Shown here piece after piece: positions 38,075 to 47,755 of a stretch of 64,000 nucleotides of DNA. Every line of letters begins with the position of its first letter. Position 1 is the first letter of the stretch. The notes beneath the pieces were generated by a model. The model did no database searches. It saw only the letters and a program-made list of their open reading frames with translations, and had not been told where the DNA came from. Location: contig SCRT01000002.1 in the NCBI GenBank assembly GCA_004298465.1, forward strand, positions 1 through 64,000, read 5' to 3'. This stretch comes from Nevskiaceae bacterium. GTDB taxonomy: Bacteria; Pseudomonadota; Gammaproteobacteria; Nevskiales; Nevskiaceae. Both the position numbers and the translations under genes were made by a program.

Positions 38075-38680
38075 ATGAACCGGGTCCTCGTGCTCGCCAG
38101 CCGCAATGCCGGCAAGCTCCGCGAACTGCATGAAATCCTGGCACCATACGGCTGGGCCCTGCGCGCCATCGGCGACTACGACACGACGGACGTCGAGGAA
38201 TCCGCCCCGACATTCGTTGAAAACGCCCTGCTCAAGGCGCGGCATGCCAGCGCCGCAGCCGGGCTGCCCGCCATCGCGGACGACTCGGGGCTGGAAGTGG
38301 ACGCCCTGCGCGGCGCGCCCGGCGTGCATTCCGCGCGCTACGCCGGCATCCATGGAGACGACGCAGCGAACAACACAAAGTTGCTTGCAGCGCTGCGTGG
38401 CGTTCCGGATGCGCAGCGCAGCGCCCGTTTCGTGTGCGCAATGGTCTACCTGCGCCACCCTGACGACCCGACCCCGCTGATCGCGCTCGGCCGCTGGGAA
38501 GGCCGCATCCTCGATGCATCCCGCGGCGCCGACGGCTTTGGCTACGACCCGCTGTTTTTCGTGCCGGACTGCGGCTGCAGCGCCGCCGAGCTCGGCGCGG
38601 CACAAAAAAACGCTCGCAGCCACCGTGGGCAAGCGCTGCGCGCGCTGTGTGCCGCACTCGATGACACAACAACACCGTGA
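38075..38680 (+). CDS. rdgB: XTP/dITP diphosphatase (Ham1/RdgB)
   Basis: This enzyme hydrolyses non-canonical purine nucleotides (XTP, dITP) to keep them out of DNA and RNA. The 201-residue protein contains LASRNAGKLRELHEIL, the metal-binding ADDSGLEVDAL, GAPGVHSARYAG, and GFGYDPLFFVP near the C-terminus, all typical. It is directly downstream of rph with a short gap, so one transcript is likely. Confidence 0.95.
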   Translation: MNRVLVLASRNAGKLRELHEILAPYGWALRAIGDYDTTDVEESAPTFVENALLKARHASAAAGLPAIADDSGLEVDALRGAPGVHSARYAGIHGDDAANNTKLLAALRGVPDAQRSARFVCAMVYLRHPDDPTPLIALGRWEGRILDASRGADGFGYDPLFFVPDCGCSAAELGAAQKNARSHRGQALRALCAALDDTTTP

Positions 38681-38900
38681 ACGAACGAAGCTGTGCAACA
38701 GGCAGCGAAAGGATCGCGCAGCAGCACTTCGCAAACGCGCAACTTCATCGATCTCGTATCTCATCTCGTCATTCCGGCAGCCGCAAGGTAACGGGTAACA
38801 GGCGTGGCGAGTGTCACAAACGGCCCGCTCGATTTGCCAAGGTCAAGATGCTAGGGTGTTGCCGCGAATCGCAAATCAAGCATGCCCCATGAGTCGAGAC

Positions 38901-39761
38901 ATGAACCGCCGCGAATGGCTGAAAGGCGCCGCGGCGAGCGCGGTGATGCTGGCTGCAGCACCGCCCCTGTTTGCTGCGCCAGTGCGCGACTACGCGGCGC
39001 AACTAGCTGAACTCGAACGCGTGCACGGTGGGCGTCTGGGCGTCGCCATCCTCGATACCGGCAATGGCCGGTACATCGCGCATCGCGCAGACGAACGCTT
39101 TTTGATGTGCAGCACGTTCAAGCTGTTGCTGGCAGCTGCCGTACTGGCACGGGTAGACCATGGCGTGGAAGAACTCGACCGGCGGGTCATGTTCGACAAA
39201 GCCACATTGCTGGACTGGTCGCCGGTCACCCAGTTGTACGCCGGCCCGCCCGGCATGACGGTCGCGGCACTGTGCCAGGCCGCAATCACCATGAGCGACA
39301 ACACCGCCGCGAATCTGCTGCTGGCGAGCAGTGGCGGACCTGCCGCGGTGACGCGCTATGCGCGCAGCCTCGGCGATACCTTGACGCGACTCGACCGCAG
39401 CGAACCCACCCTCAACCACGCCGATGGTGAAAAAGACACCACCACACCCCGCGCGATGCTGGGTGACATCCACAAGCTGCTGCTGGGCGACGCGCTTGCC
39501 GCGTCTTCGCGTGGCCAGCTGGTGGACTGGCTGCAGCATTGCCAGACCGGTGCTGCTTCACTGCGCGCGGGCTTGCCGGCCGATTGGCGCACCGGAGACA
39601 AGACCGGCTCCGGAGTCGCAGCTACCAACGACGTCGCCATCCTCTGGCCACCGGCGCGCAAACCATTATTGGTCACCGCCTATTACGACAACGGCCAGTT
39701 GCCCGCCAGCGAGCGCCGTGCAGTGCTGGCCGAGGTGGGGCGCATCGCAGCGGCGGGGTGA
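38901..39761 (+). CDS. bla: Class A beta-lactamase, Tat-exported, L2-like
   Basis: This serine beta-lactamase of 286 residues hydrolyses beta-lactams in the periplasm. All catalytic motifs are intact: CSTFK (Ser71, Lys74 in native numbering), SDN (132-134), EPTLN (general base Glu) and GDKTGSG. The signal has NRREWLKG followed by a hydrophobic Ala-rich run, a Tat signal. It resembles Stenotrophomonas L2 (ERFLMCSTFK, GPAAVTRYARSLGD, DTTTP, LRAGL...WRTGDKTG). The Cys before the active Ser lacks an obvious partner. I chose the ATG at 38901 (GAG 8 bases upstream) over 38889. No AmpR-type regulator is adjacent. Confidence 0.94.
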   Translation: MNRREWLKGAAASAVMLAAAPPLFAAPVRDYAAQLAELERVHGGRLGVAILDTGNGRYIAHRADERFLMCSTFKLLLAAAVLARVDHGVEELDRRVMFDKATLLDWSPVTQLYAGPPGMTVAALCQAAITMSDNTAANLLLASSGGPAAVTRYARSLGDTLTRLDRSEPTLNHADGEKDTTTPRAMLGDIHKLLLGDALAASSRGQLVDWLQHCQTGAASLRAGLPADWRTGDKTGSGVAATNDVAILWPPARKPLLVTAYYDNGQLPASERRAVLAEVGRIAAAG

Positions 39762-39776
39762 AGCGGGCTTCGCCCG

Positions 39777-40736
39777 TCAGCACGCCGTGTCGTGCAGCAC
39801 ATCCAGGTAGCGTTTCACGCCTGTGGCCACATCGAGAAACGGCGCGTCGTAGCCCACCGCGCGCAGCTTTGCGGTATCGGCCTGCGTGTAGGACTGGTAG
39901 CGACCGGCAAGCTCTGCCGGAAACGAGATGTATTCGATGCGCCCGCGCCCGTGCCAATCGATCACGGCGCGCGCCACGTCGTTGAACGGCTGGGCGCGCC
40001 CGGTGCCGCAGTTGTAGATGCCCGACGTGCCGCCGTGGGCGTAGAACCACAGATTCACCGCCACCACGTCGTCGACGTGGATGAAGTCGCGGCGCTGCTC
40101 ACCGGATTCGTAACCGTCCGCGCCTGCGAACAGCCGACACACGCCGCCTGCCTCGATCTGGTTGTTGAAGTGAAACGCGGTGGAAGCCATCTTGCCCTTG
40201 TGCTGCTCACGCGGGCCGTAGACGTTGAAATAGCGCAGCCCGACAACCTGCGGCTGCGCGCCCGCCGCGTCCAGTTCCTTGCGGCGCACCACCTGGTCGA
40301 GCAGGAACTTGGAATAGGCGTACATGTTTAGCGGCCGCTCGCAGCTGCGGTCCTCGCGGAAGCCCGCCGTGCCCATGCCGTATACCGAGGCGGAGGACGC
40401 GTAGATGAAACGTGTGCCGGCCCGCTGGCACCATTCCAGCAGCGTGCGCGTGTAGCGGTAGTTCACGTCCATCACGAACTTGCCGTTCCATTCCGTGGTG
40501 TCGGAGCACGCGCCTTCGTGGAAGATCGCCTCGATCTTCGGCCATTCGCCCGCCGTCAGCCGCGCCAGGAATTCATCCTTGTCGAGGTAGTCGGCGATGT
40601 CGGCATCCGCCAGGTTGCGAAATTTCGTGCCGTCCGTGAGATCGTCCACGGCAAGGATGTCCGTGATGCCGCGCGCGTTGAGCGCCCGCACGAGGTTGGC
40701 GCCGATGAAACCCGCAGCGCCCGTCACGACCAGCAT
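39777..40736 (-). CDS. hldD: ADP-L-glycero-D-manno-heptose 6-epimerase
   Basis: This NAD(P)-dependent epimerase makes the L-glycero heptose donor for the lipopolysaccharide inner core. The 319-residue short-chain-type epimerase has the nucleotide fold [13 protein letters not shown] at the N-terminus, the family-typical [20 protein letters not shown] and the catalytic YAYSKF (Tyr-x3-Lys), and [20 protein letters not shown]. Its start is 3 bases after the glnE stop, so it is transcribed with glnE. This gene confirms a Gram-negative host. Confidence 0.95.
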   Translation of the reverse strand: MLVVTGAAGFIGANLVRALNARGITDILAVDDLTDGTKFRNLADADIADYLDKDEFLARLTAGEWPKIEAIFHEGACSDTTEWNGKFVMDVNYRYTRTLLEWCQRAGTRFIYASSASVYGMGTAGFREDRSCERPLNMYAYSKFLLDQVVRRKELDAAGAQPQVVGLRYFNVYGPREQHKGKMASTAFHFNNQIEAGGVCRLFAGADGYESGEQRRDFIHVDDVVAVNLWFYAHGGTSGIYNCGTGRAQPFNDVARAVIDWHGRGRIEYISFPAELAGRYQSYTQADTAKLRAVGYDAPFLDVATGVKRYLDVLHDTAC

Positions 40737-40739
40737 GCG

Positions 40740-43529
40740 TCACCCTTCATTTTCATCTCCGAGATAGCGTTGCCACAGGCGCACGACATCCGCTCGCGCC
40801 GTGGTGAATTGTGCCTCCATCGCCAGCTTCCCCGCTTCCTGCAGGGCACAGCGATGCAGCCAGTTGCGGTAGGCGCGCCCAGCAGTCACCAGCGTTTCGG
40901 CCTCGGCCTGCGGGATGACGCCGGCGGCGGCCAGCGCGTCGAGCTGGCGCCAGTTGTCGGTCCAGATCACGAGCTCCGGCGCCCGCGCCATATCGCGCAG
41001 CAGCAGGTACTGGACAAGGAATTCCGCATCCACCAACCCACCGACGCCCTGCTTGACGTCCCAGCGTCCGGCCTGGCGCTGCTCCAGCCCGGCACGCACC
41101 TTGGTCCGCATCTCGCGGACTTCGCGGCGCAGCACCTGGGCATCGCGCGGGCGGACCAGCACTTCGCGCCGCACCGCGTTCACGGCTTCGCCCAGCGCAG
41201 CGTCGCCAGCCACCGGACGTGCGCGCAGCAGGGCCTGGTGTTCCCACGTCCACGCCGATTCGCGCTGATAGCGCGCCCAGCCGGAAAAGCTCGACACCAC
41301 GGCGCCGGAGCTGCCGCTGGGACGCAGTTCGAGGTCGATTTCGTAGGCACGCCCGGCGCCGGTCAAGGCCGACAGCAGCTGCACGACGCGCTGGCCGAGC
41401 CGGCCGTAATACTCCGCGGCGCTGAGGCTGCGCGGCCCGCCTTGGGTGTCGGCAGCCGGGTCGTCGACGTCGAACACGAACACCAGGTCGAGGTCTGAAC
41501 CGTAGCCCAGCTCGATGCTGCCGAACTTGCCGTAGGCCACGGCGGCAAACGCGCCCGGCGTGCCGTCCGCCCGCAACGCCTGCCCGTAACGCGCGGAGAG
41601 TTGCACGGTGGCGTCGGCCAGTGCCTTGTCGAGCACCGCTTCGGCCAGCCACGTCAGGCGGTCGGAAACCTGCACCAGCGGCAACCGCCCAGAAAGGTCG
41701 GCGGCAGCGATGCGCAACATGGTTTCCTGTCGATAGCGGCGCAGTAGTTCCATGCTCGCTTCGGTATCGGCGCCGTCCACCCCGCCCGCCCGACGCGCCA
41801 GGTCGGCGAAGATGCCGTCGCGCTTCGGCACATCGTTCTCGAAGCGCGAGTCCAGCAGCGCATCCAGCAGCACCGGGCTTTGTTCCAGCAGTTGCGTGAT
41901 CCACGGGCTGGAAGCCGTCAGTCGCAGCAGTTGGGTACGCGTCGCAGCGCTTTCACATAGCAAGGCCAGGTAGGTGCTGCGCCCGCCGATGGCGGCCACG
42001 ACCTGCAGCGCACGGCAGAATGCCGTCTCCGGATCCTCCAGCGCCACGGCCCCGATGCTGAGCCGCGCGATGCATTCGCGCAGACGGTTGCGCGCGGCCT
42101 CGCTCATCACGCGCACGGTGCGCGACTCGCGCAGGGCCAGGAGCTGCGCCGCCACGTGCTGCGGGTCATGCCGATAGCCGAGTTCTGCCAGGTGCGCCGT
42201 CAGCGCCGTGCCTTCCAGCGTCCACAGCCCGGCGTGCGGCTCGTCGCTGGAACCTTCCTGCGGCGTCGAGTCGGCGGCAAACACACGGTCGAAGGCCGCG
42301 CGCACGGCACGACGCTCGCGGCCGAGTACCGCTTGCAATGCCGGCCAGTCGGCAAAGTCCAGCGCCGCGCACAGCGCCGTGCGTGCAGCGGCGTCGCCCG
42401 GCAGGCGGTGCGTCTGCTGGTCGTCGTAATACTGCAAGGCATTCTCGATGCGACGCAGGAAGCTGTACGCGGCGTCCAGCTGCCGCACGGTTTCCGTATC
42501 CAGCGTGCCGATCACGCCAAGCTGCGCCAGCGTGGTCCGCAACGAGGTATCGCGCAGGCGCGCGTCCTGCCCGCCGCGCACGAGCTGGAAGAGTTGTACG
42601 ACGAATTCCAGTTCGCGGATGCCGCCCGGCCCCAGCTTGATGTCCTCCGCCGCGCCGTGCTTGCGGGCTTCGGCGTCGATGCGCGCTTTCAGGTCGCGCA
42701 GTGCGCCGATGGCGCTGAAGTCCAGATAGCGGCGATAGACGAACACCTGCAGCGCCGCGAGCAGCGCCGCGCCTGCCGCCCGGTCGCCCGCCACCGGCCG
42801 CGCCTTGATGAGCGCATAGCGTTCCCATTCCCGCCCGTGGTTCTGGTAGTAGGCCAGCATCGCGTGGTCCGACAAGGCCGGCGCACCAGCGCGCCCGAAA
42901 GGACGCAGCAGCGTGTCGACGCGGAACACGAAGCCGTCTTCCGTCGCCTCTGCCAGCAGCGGCGTCACTTCCCGCACCACGCGCGCAAAGTATTCGTGCG
43001 CGACGTCCCCGTCCGCCGACGGACCGACGCGGTAGGCGAAGATGAGGTCAATGTCGGAAGAGAAGTTCAGCTCGCGCCCACCGAGCTTGCCCATCCCGAG
43101 CACGATCGGCGTACACGCCTGGGGGCACGGATGCCGGCGCCGGGCCAGGTCCTGCATGACCCACGTCAGCACCGCCTCGCAGGCGGCTTCCGCCAGTTCC
43201 GACAGCCGCGCCAGCGTCTCGTCCACCACCGCCCAGCCCGCGACGTCGCGCACGATGAGATGAGCCATCTCGCGTCCGCGAAACAACCGCAAGGCACGCT
43301 GCATGGCCGGCAGGTCGGCATCCCTCGGCACGACCGCTGCCAGGCGCGCGGCGGCCGGCTGCGCCGGCGTTGCTTCGAAGTCGCCTGCCGCGAGGCTGGC
43401 GCGCGCCCATGCCGGCTGATGTTCGAGCATCCGCGCCAGCAGTCGGCTGGCGCGCAATGCGCGCTCCAGCACCGCCGCCGTCGCCGGCGTAGCGGCCGCC
43501 TTCAGTTCCCGCAGCAGGTTTTCGTCCAT
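40740..43529 (-). CDS. glnE: Bifunctional glutamine synthetase adenylyltransferase/deadenylylase
   Basis: This enzyme adds or removes AMP on glutamine synthetase according to the state of PII. The 929-residue protein has two nucleotidyltransferase domains, the N-terminal with GMGKLGGRELNFSSDIDLIF (deadenylylase half) and the C-terminal with AYGKFGSIELGYGSDLDLVF (adenylylating half), joined by a regulatory helical region. Length matches E. coli GlnE (946). The ATG at 43529 is 38 bases from a divergent oxidase gene. Confidence 0.96.
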   Translation of the reverse strand: MDENLLRELKAAATPATAAVLERALRASRLLARMLEHQPAWARASLAAGDFEATPAQPAAARLAAVVPRDADLPAMQRALRLFRGREMAHLIVRDVAGWAVVDETLARLSELAEAACEAVLTWVMQDLARRRHPCPQACTPIVLGMGKLGGRELNFSSDIDLIFAYRVGPSADGDVAHEYFARVVREVTPLLAEATEDGFVFRVDTLLRPFGRAGAPALSDHAMLAYYQNHGREWERYALIKARPVAGDRAAGAALLAALQVFVYRRYLDFSAIGALRDLKARIDAEARKHGAAEDIKLGPGGIRELEFVVQLFQLVRGGQDARLRDTSLRTTLAQLGVIGTLDTETVRQLDAAYSFLRRIENALQYYDDQQTHRLPGDAAARTALCAALDFADWPALQAVLGRERRAVRAAFDRVFAADSTPQEGSSDEPHAGLWTLEGTALTAHLAELGYRHDPQHVAAQLLALRESRTVRVMSEAARNRLRECIARLSIGAVALEDPETAFCRALQVVAAIGGRSTYLALLCESAATRTQLLRLTASSPWITQLLEQSPVLLDALLDSRFENDVPKRDGIFADLARRAGGVDGADTEASMELLRRYRQETMLRIAAADLSGRLPLVQVSDRLTWLAEAVLDKALADATVQLSARYGQALRADGTPGAFAAVAYGKFGSIELGYGSDLDLVFVFDVDDPAADTQGGPRSLSAAEYYGRLGQRVVQLLSALTGAGRAYEIDLELRPSGSSGAVVSSFSGWARYQRESAWTWEHQALLRARPVAGDAALGEAVNAVRREVLVRPRDAQVLRREVREMRTKVRAGLEQRQAGRWDVKQGVGGLVDAEFLVQYLLLRDMARAPELVIWTDNWRQLDALAAAGVIPQAEAETLVTAGRAYRNWLHRCALQEAGKLAMEAQFTTARADVVRLWQRYLGDENEG

Positions 43530-43567
43530 GGCGTGCAGTCTAGGCGAGCGAGTGGGAAAATGAAGCC

Positions 43568-44830
43568 ATGAACAGGCAATCGGCGGTCGATCACAGCGAC
43601 GTGCTGGTGCTGGGTGGTGGCGTCATCGGCCTGAGCTCGGCACTGGAACTGTTGCGGGCCGGGCGCAGCGTCCGCGTGCTGGAGAAGAACACGGTTGGTG
43701 CCGGCGCCTCGCACGGCAACTGCGGCACCATCACGCCACACCTTTTGCCGTTGGCGGCACCGGGAACCGTGGCCAAGGGACTGCGCTGGCTGCTGAAACC
43801 CGACGCCCCGCTGCGCATCGCGCCGAAGCCGGACCTTGCCCTCATCCGCTGGTTGCTGGCGTTCTCCGGGCATTGCAACGAGCGCGAATTCCGCCGTGCC
43901 GCCCGCGTGAAGACGCGGCTGCTACTCGCTTCGCGCGCCCTGCTGCCGGAACTCATCGCGCGCGAAAAACTGGACTGTGAATTCGTCGAGAACGGCCACC
44001 TGATCGCGTTTCGCAACCCTGCGTTGCTGGCGAAGGAAGCGCCGACCGTGGCGCTGTGGCGCGAGCTCGGCGTGCATGTGGAAGAACTCGACGGAGCCGC
44101 ATGCCGCGCGCTGGAACCGGCACTGAACGACAGCATCGTCGGCGGCTGGCACCACCCGGACGAAGCACACCTGCGGCCCGATCGTTACGTGAACGAACTG
44201 GCCCGGGCGGTGCGCGCCCACGGCGGCATCATCACTGAACACGTGCAAGTCACCGCCTGCGAGCGCGGCGGCACCCACCTGCAGTCAGTCACCACCGGCG
44301 TCGGGCGCTTCACGGCCGACACGCTCGTCATGGCGCTTGGCGCGTGGACGCCGGGACTCGGCAGGCAGCTCGGCCTGCGGCTGCCGATCCAAGCTGGCAA
44401 GGGCTATTCGATCACCTACAGCCGCCCGGAAAATCCGCCGCAACTGCCGCTGATCCTGGAAGAACGCAGCGTGTGCGTGTCCACCTGGGGCAGCGGCTAC
44501 CGGCTCGGCAGCACCATGGAATTCGCCGGCTTCGACACCACGCTCAACCGCCGCCGCCTCGACGCCCTCGTGCGTGCTGCGAAGGAATACCTGCGCGAAC
44601 CGCTCGGCCCGGGGGAAGAAGAGCGCTGGTACGGCTGGCGTCCCATGACGCCGGACGATCTGCCCGTCATCGGCCGCGCGCCCGGCATCGACAATCTCGT
44701 CATCGCCACCGGTCACGGCATGGTCGGCATCAGCCTGTCGGCCATCACCGGCCAGCTCGTCAGCGAGATCGTGTGCGGCAAGGTGCCCAGCATCGACCTG
44801 GCGCCGTTCTCGCCGCAGAGGTTTGGATAA
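43568..44830 (+). CDS. FAD-dependent D-amino acid dehydrogenase (DadA-like)
   Basis: This DAO-family oxidoreductase of 420 residues has the FAD-binding VLVLGGGVIGLSSALELLRAG near the N-terminus, a second dinucleotide contact (LVMALGAWTPGLG), and the C-terminal YGWRPMTPDDLPVIGRAPGIDNLVIATGHGMVGI block typical of DadA. It probably oxidises D-amino acids and passes electrons to the respiratory chain. No alanine racemase gene (dadX) is next to it, so the substrate stays open. Confidence 0.88.
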   Translation: MNRQSAVDHSDVLVLGGGVIGLSSALELLRAGRSVRVLEKNTVGAGASHGNCGTITPHLLPLAAPGTVAKGLRWLLKPDAPLRIAPKPDLALIRWLLAFSGHCNEREFRRAARVKTRLLLASRALLPELIAREKLDCEFVENGHLIAFRNPALLAKEAPTVALWRELGVHVEELDGAACRALEPALNDSIVGGWHHPDEAHLRPDRYVNELARAVRAHGGIITEHVQVTACERGGTHLQSVTTGVGRFTADTLVMALGAWTPGLGRQLGLRLPIQAGKGYSITYSRPENPPQLPLILEERSVCVSTWGSGYRLGSTMEFAGFDTTLNRRRLDALVRAAKEYLREPLGPGEEERWYGWRPMTPDDLPVIGRAPGIDNLVIATGHGMVGISLSAITGQLVSEIVCGKVPSIDLAPFSPQRFG

Positions 44831-44975
44831 AAGTGGGCGGTGAGCAGCCTAAAAGGGGGAAGTGCACTCGCCGCGACCGGGCGCAGCAGGAATAGCGCAT
44901 CCGCAACCCCAGCCACCCGCCATCTGAGGAATCTGCGCAACCCGTGATTCCATCTTTTGCCCGCTTGTCGCTTAC

Positions 44976-46028
44976 TTACTCCCGCTTGCTCACCGCCCGC
45001 ACCCGCTGCAGGTCTGCCCACAGGTCGGCGGCGCGCCATGCCCTCTCGCCCCCGCGTTCGGCTTCATAGACGAGCTGCATGAGCCGGGCATTGACGGGAG
45101 CATCGCGCCCTTGTGAACGGGCAAGCCGGATGACCTCGCCGTTGATCCATTCCACTTCCGTGGCGCGCCCGGCTTCCAGGTCTTCCCACATCGACGAGCG
45201 CGCCAGCGGGTCCATGGCGGGTGCGGCGGTGGAGACGCGGCGGTACACCCAGTCCGGCAACTCCAGCATCGCCGGCATCCAGCGCGGCGAAACCGCCAGC
45301 AGCCGTTCAAGGCGAATGCCGGCGATCGACAGGGGCAGCAACGCCTCGCGCTGTGCCGCCGCCAGGCAGCGCCGAAAATCCCGTTGGGCGAATTCTTCGC
45401 GCAACGGCACGCCAGCCAGCGCATTGACGGCGTTGTTCAGATTCAGCAGCAGCTTGGACCACAGCACGCCGCGGAAATTCTGGTGCACCGCAAGCGGCAG
45501 TCCGGCAGCAGCGAATGCGGCCTCCAGCCCGGCCAGCCTGTCTCCGACCTCGATTGCCAGCCCGCCACTCGATCCCTGATGGAAGCACCCTGAGCCGCGA
45601 TGCAGGACGTTGAACGGCACCATACCGGCGAACACACGCTGCGCCGGCATCAGCTCGCGCAGCCACGCACCGTTGTGCAGACCGTTCTGGAACGCGACGA
45701 CCGGTACGCCCGGCCGCAGGGCAGCAGCAAGTGTGCGCCCGGCTTCGGGTGTAGCGGCCGTCTTGACGGTGACGAGCGCAGCATCGATGTCGTCTGGAGC
45801 TTCGGAAACGCTGTTGCAGAAATGAATCTGGTCAGGCGCCACGTGCCACATGCCCCCGTGGTAGTCGCTGAGCACCAGCCCACCGCCTGCGAGTTCCGCG
45901 CCGATCCGCGCCCGCCCCACAAAGTGCACACGTGCACCCGCCGCGGCAAGGCGACCACCGAGATAGCAGCCCACGCTGCCCGCACCGAATACCAGCACGC
46001 GCAAGGGCGTGCACTGCGAAGAAATCAT
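44976..46028 (-). CDS. panE: 2-dehydropantoate 2-reductase
   Basis: This ketopantoate reductase forms pantoate for coenzyme A with NADPH. The 350-residue protein has the Rossmann motif VLVFGAGSVGCYLGGRLAAAG, then VTVKTAATPEA, FQNGLHN and the catalytic Lys in GVLWSKLLLNLNNAVNALAG; the C-terminal domain has EVEWINGEVIRLA. The length is above the usual 300, with a long central insertion, as in PanE paralogues, so ketopantoate is likely but not certain. The ATG at 46028 fits the family start. Confidence 0.87.
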   Translation of the reverse strand: MISSQCTPLRVLVFGAGSVGCYLGGRLAAAGARVHFVGRARIGAELAGGGLVLSDYHGGMWHVAPDQIHFCNSVSEAPDDIDAALVTVKTAATPEAGRTLAAALRPGVPVVAFQNGLHNGAWLRELMPAQRVFAGMVPFNVLHRGSGCFHQGSSGGLAIEVGDRLAGLEAAFAAAGLPLAVHQNFRGVLWSKLLLNLNNAVNALAGVPLREEFAQRDFRRCLAAAQREALLPLSIAGIRLERLLAVSPRWMPAMLELPDWVYRRVSTAAPAMDPLARSSMWEDLEAGRATEVEWINGEVIRLARSQGRDAPVNARLMQLVYEAERGGERAWRAADLWADLQRVRAVSKRE

Positions 46029-46114
46029 GCCCGCCACTTTCGCACAACCCGCGGGCACCCTGCTGCCGGATCGGGCTTCAGCGGAGCCGTGAACCGGACA
46101 TCATCGCGGGAAAA

Positions 46115-46297
46115 TCAGGCCGCCGGGCCGGATTCCTCGACCACAATGAAATCTTCCTTGTCACGCACAGCGCAGTCCGGGCAGGCCCAGCCATCAGGTA
46201 CCGCCGACCATGGCGTTCCCGCCGGGAAGCCTTCATGCGGGTCGCCCTGCTGTTCATCGTAGACATAGCCACAGTCCGGACACTGGTATTTCGCCAT
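46115..46297 (-). CDS. Rubredoxin (AlkG-type)
   Basis: This 60-residue single-iron electron carrier has two Cys pairs (CPDCG at 6-10 and CPDCA near 41-45) plus the typical YDEQQGDPHEGFPAGTPW loop. It passes electrons to the alkane hydroxylase AlkB, whose gene lies immediately upstream. The ATG at 46297 gives the normal domain size. A strong terminator (46335-46373) stands between alkB and this gene, so readthrough or a promoter of its own is needed for expression. Confidence 0.95.
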   Translation of the reverse strand: MAKYQCPDCGYVYDEQQGDPHEGFPAGTPWSAVPDGWACPDCAVRDKEDFIVVEESGPAA

Positions 46298-46334
46298 CTC
46301 TCTACTCCGCAATTTTGCTCCACCGGCATTCACG

Positions 46335-46373
46335 AAAAAAGGCTCGGCGCGTGTCTGGGACACGCGCCGAGCC
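46335..46373 (-). terminator. Strong intrinsic terminator between alkB and the rubredoxin gene
   Basis: Read on the minus strand, a perfect 15-bp stem (GGCTCGGCGCGTGTC and complement) with a 3-base loop is followed directly by six T. This is a textbook terminator, 27 bases after the alkB stop (46401) and 37 bases before the rubredoxin start (46297). Confidence 0.85.
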
Positions 46374-46400
46374 CGGCTCCTCCAGAAAAGCCGCCGTTCT

Positions 46401-47588
46401 TCAGGCTGCTTTTTTACCGAACTTGCGCTGATAGTACTTCAGCATGCTCGGGTGAATCTGCAGCTTGCCGAGGTCGCCATCCGCCCAAGCCAGGGCCTTG
46501 CGGTCCATGAGCGCGCGGAACAGTGGCGGGACCAGCGCCGAGAAGAACATGCCGGGGTAGCCGGTGGGCAGTGACGGCAGGTCCGGGAAATCGCGCAGCG
46601 ACTGGTAGGACCGCGTGGGGTGCGCGTGATGGTCGGAATGCCGCTGCAAGTGGAACAGGATCAGGTTCGAGGCGATGTGGTTCGCGTTCCACGAGTGGCG
46701 CGGCTGCTGGCGTTCGTAGCGGCCGTTGGGCAGCTTCTGCCGCAGCAGGCCGTAGTGCTCGATGTAGTTCGCACTGGTCAGCTGCCACCAGCCATAGACC
46801 ATCTGCACCAGCAGGAACAGCAGCGCCAGCGGGCCGAAGGCCGCCGTCAACGCCGTGTACAGGATCACGGTGAGGATCATCGGCTGGATGATCTCGTTAC
46901 GCAGGCTCCACACGCTGTGGCCGCTGCGCGCCAGCCGTTCTTCTTCCAGCTTCCAGGCGCGCCGAGCGGCGCCGGGGATCTCGCGCGTGGAGAACGCATA
47001 GATGCTTTCGCCGAGATGCGACGTTGCCGGGTCCAGTGGCGTGGCCACGTCCCGATGGTGGCCCTTGTTGTGCTCGACGAAGAAATGGCCGTAGCCGACG
47101 ACGGCGAGGACCAGCTTCGCCATCCAGCGGTCGAACTTGCGCTGCTTGTGGCCGAGTTCATGACCGGTATTGATCGCCAGGCCGTTGACGACGCCCACCG
47201 ACAGGGCCAGCGCCAGGAATTCCAGCGCATTCATGTTGTGTGTGGCCACCCACCACGCGCAGATGATGGTGGTTGCGTAATGCACCGGCACCGTGAGATA
47301 TGGCAGCAGGCGGTAGTAATGGCTCGCCTCCAGCGTCTCGATCCTGGACTCCGGCGGGTTGGAACGGTCCTGGCCGAACACCGCGTCCAGCAACGGCACC
47401 GCGATGTACCAGGCGATCAGGAGCAGCCCGTACCAGATACCCCAGCCGGTTGCGGACACCAGATACAGGCCGATGACCGGGACCGCCGGCCACAGCACCG
47501 ACAGCATCCATAGATATTTCTTCTTGTCGACGTACTCCGCAGCGTCTGCCCCGATACCGGGGAATGCATCACCGACTTGCTCGACCAT
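46401..47588 (-). CDS. alkB: Alkane 1-monooxygenase AlkB
   Basis: This integral-membrane di-iron enzyme hydroxylates terminal carbons of n-alkanes using rubredoxin electrons. The 395-residue protein has about six membrane helices and all four family His motifs: HELGHK (143-148), EHNKGHH (172-178), NYIEHYGL (about 274-281) and LQRHSDHHA (314-322). The ATG at 47588 follows GAGGAGAA; the frame continues upstream without conservation. It is divergent from an AraC-type regulator that probably controls it. Confidence 0.96.
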   Translation of the reverse strand: MVEQVGDAFPGIGADAAEYVDKKKYLWMLSVLWPAVPVIGLYLVSATGWGIWYGLLLIAWYIAVPLLDAVFGQDRSNPPESRIETLEASHYYRLLPYLTVPVHYATTIICAWWVATHNMNALEFLALALSVGVVNGLAINTGHELGHKQRKFDRWMAKLVLAVVGYGHFFVEHNKGHHRDVATPLDPATSHLGESIYAFSTREIPGAARRAWKLEEERLARSGHSVWSLRNEIIQPMILTVILYTALTAAFGPLALLFLLVQMVYGWWQLTSANYIEHYGLLRQKLPNGRYERQQPRHSWNANHIASNLILFHLQRHSDHHAHPTRSYQSLRDFPDLPSLPTGYPGMFFSALVPPLFRALMDRKALAWADGDLGKLQIHPSMLKYYQRKFGKKAA

Positions 47589-47695
47589 GATGTTCTCCTC
47601 TCGTTTAGCCTGTTCCGACACATTGCGCGCCACACTTGTCTGGTGGGCGAAATGCACGACCTCATCCTGCCCCGACAGCAACAAGGGGTAAACAG

Positions 47696-47724
47696 TTGAT
47701 CGGGCCAAGTTATCGTCATAAAGT
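47696..47724 (+). promoter_or_regulatory. Promoter for the AraC-type regulator gene
   Basis: TTGATC (47696-47701) and TAAAGT (47719-47724) are 17 bases apart and 32 bases upstream of the regulator start, in the alkB/regulator divergent spacer. Confidence 0.5.
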
Positions 47725-47755
47725 GCCACGACACCTGCGCTGATTCCATGCACGA

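Noticed and set aside
42156-43571. 471-codon plus-strand frame antisense to glnE
   Set aside because: The GlnE nucleotidyltransferase motifs on the minus strand explain the codon pattern; the antisense product has none.
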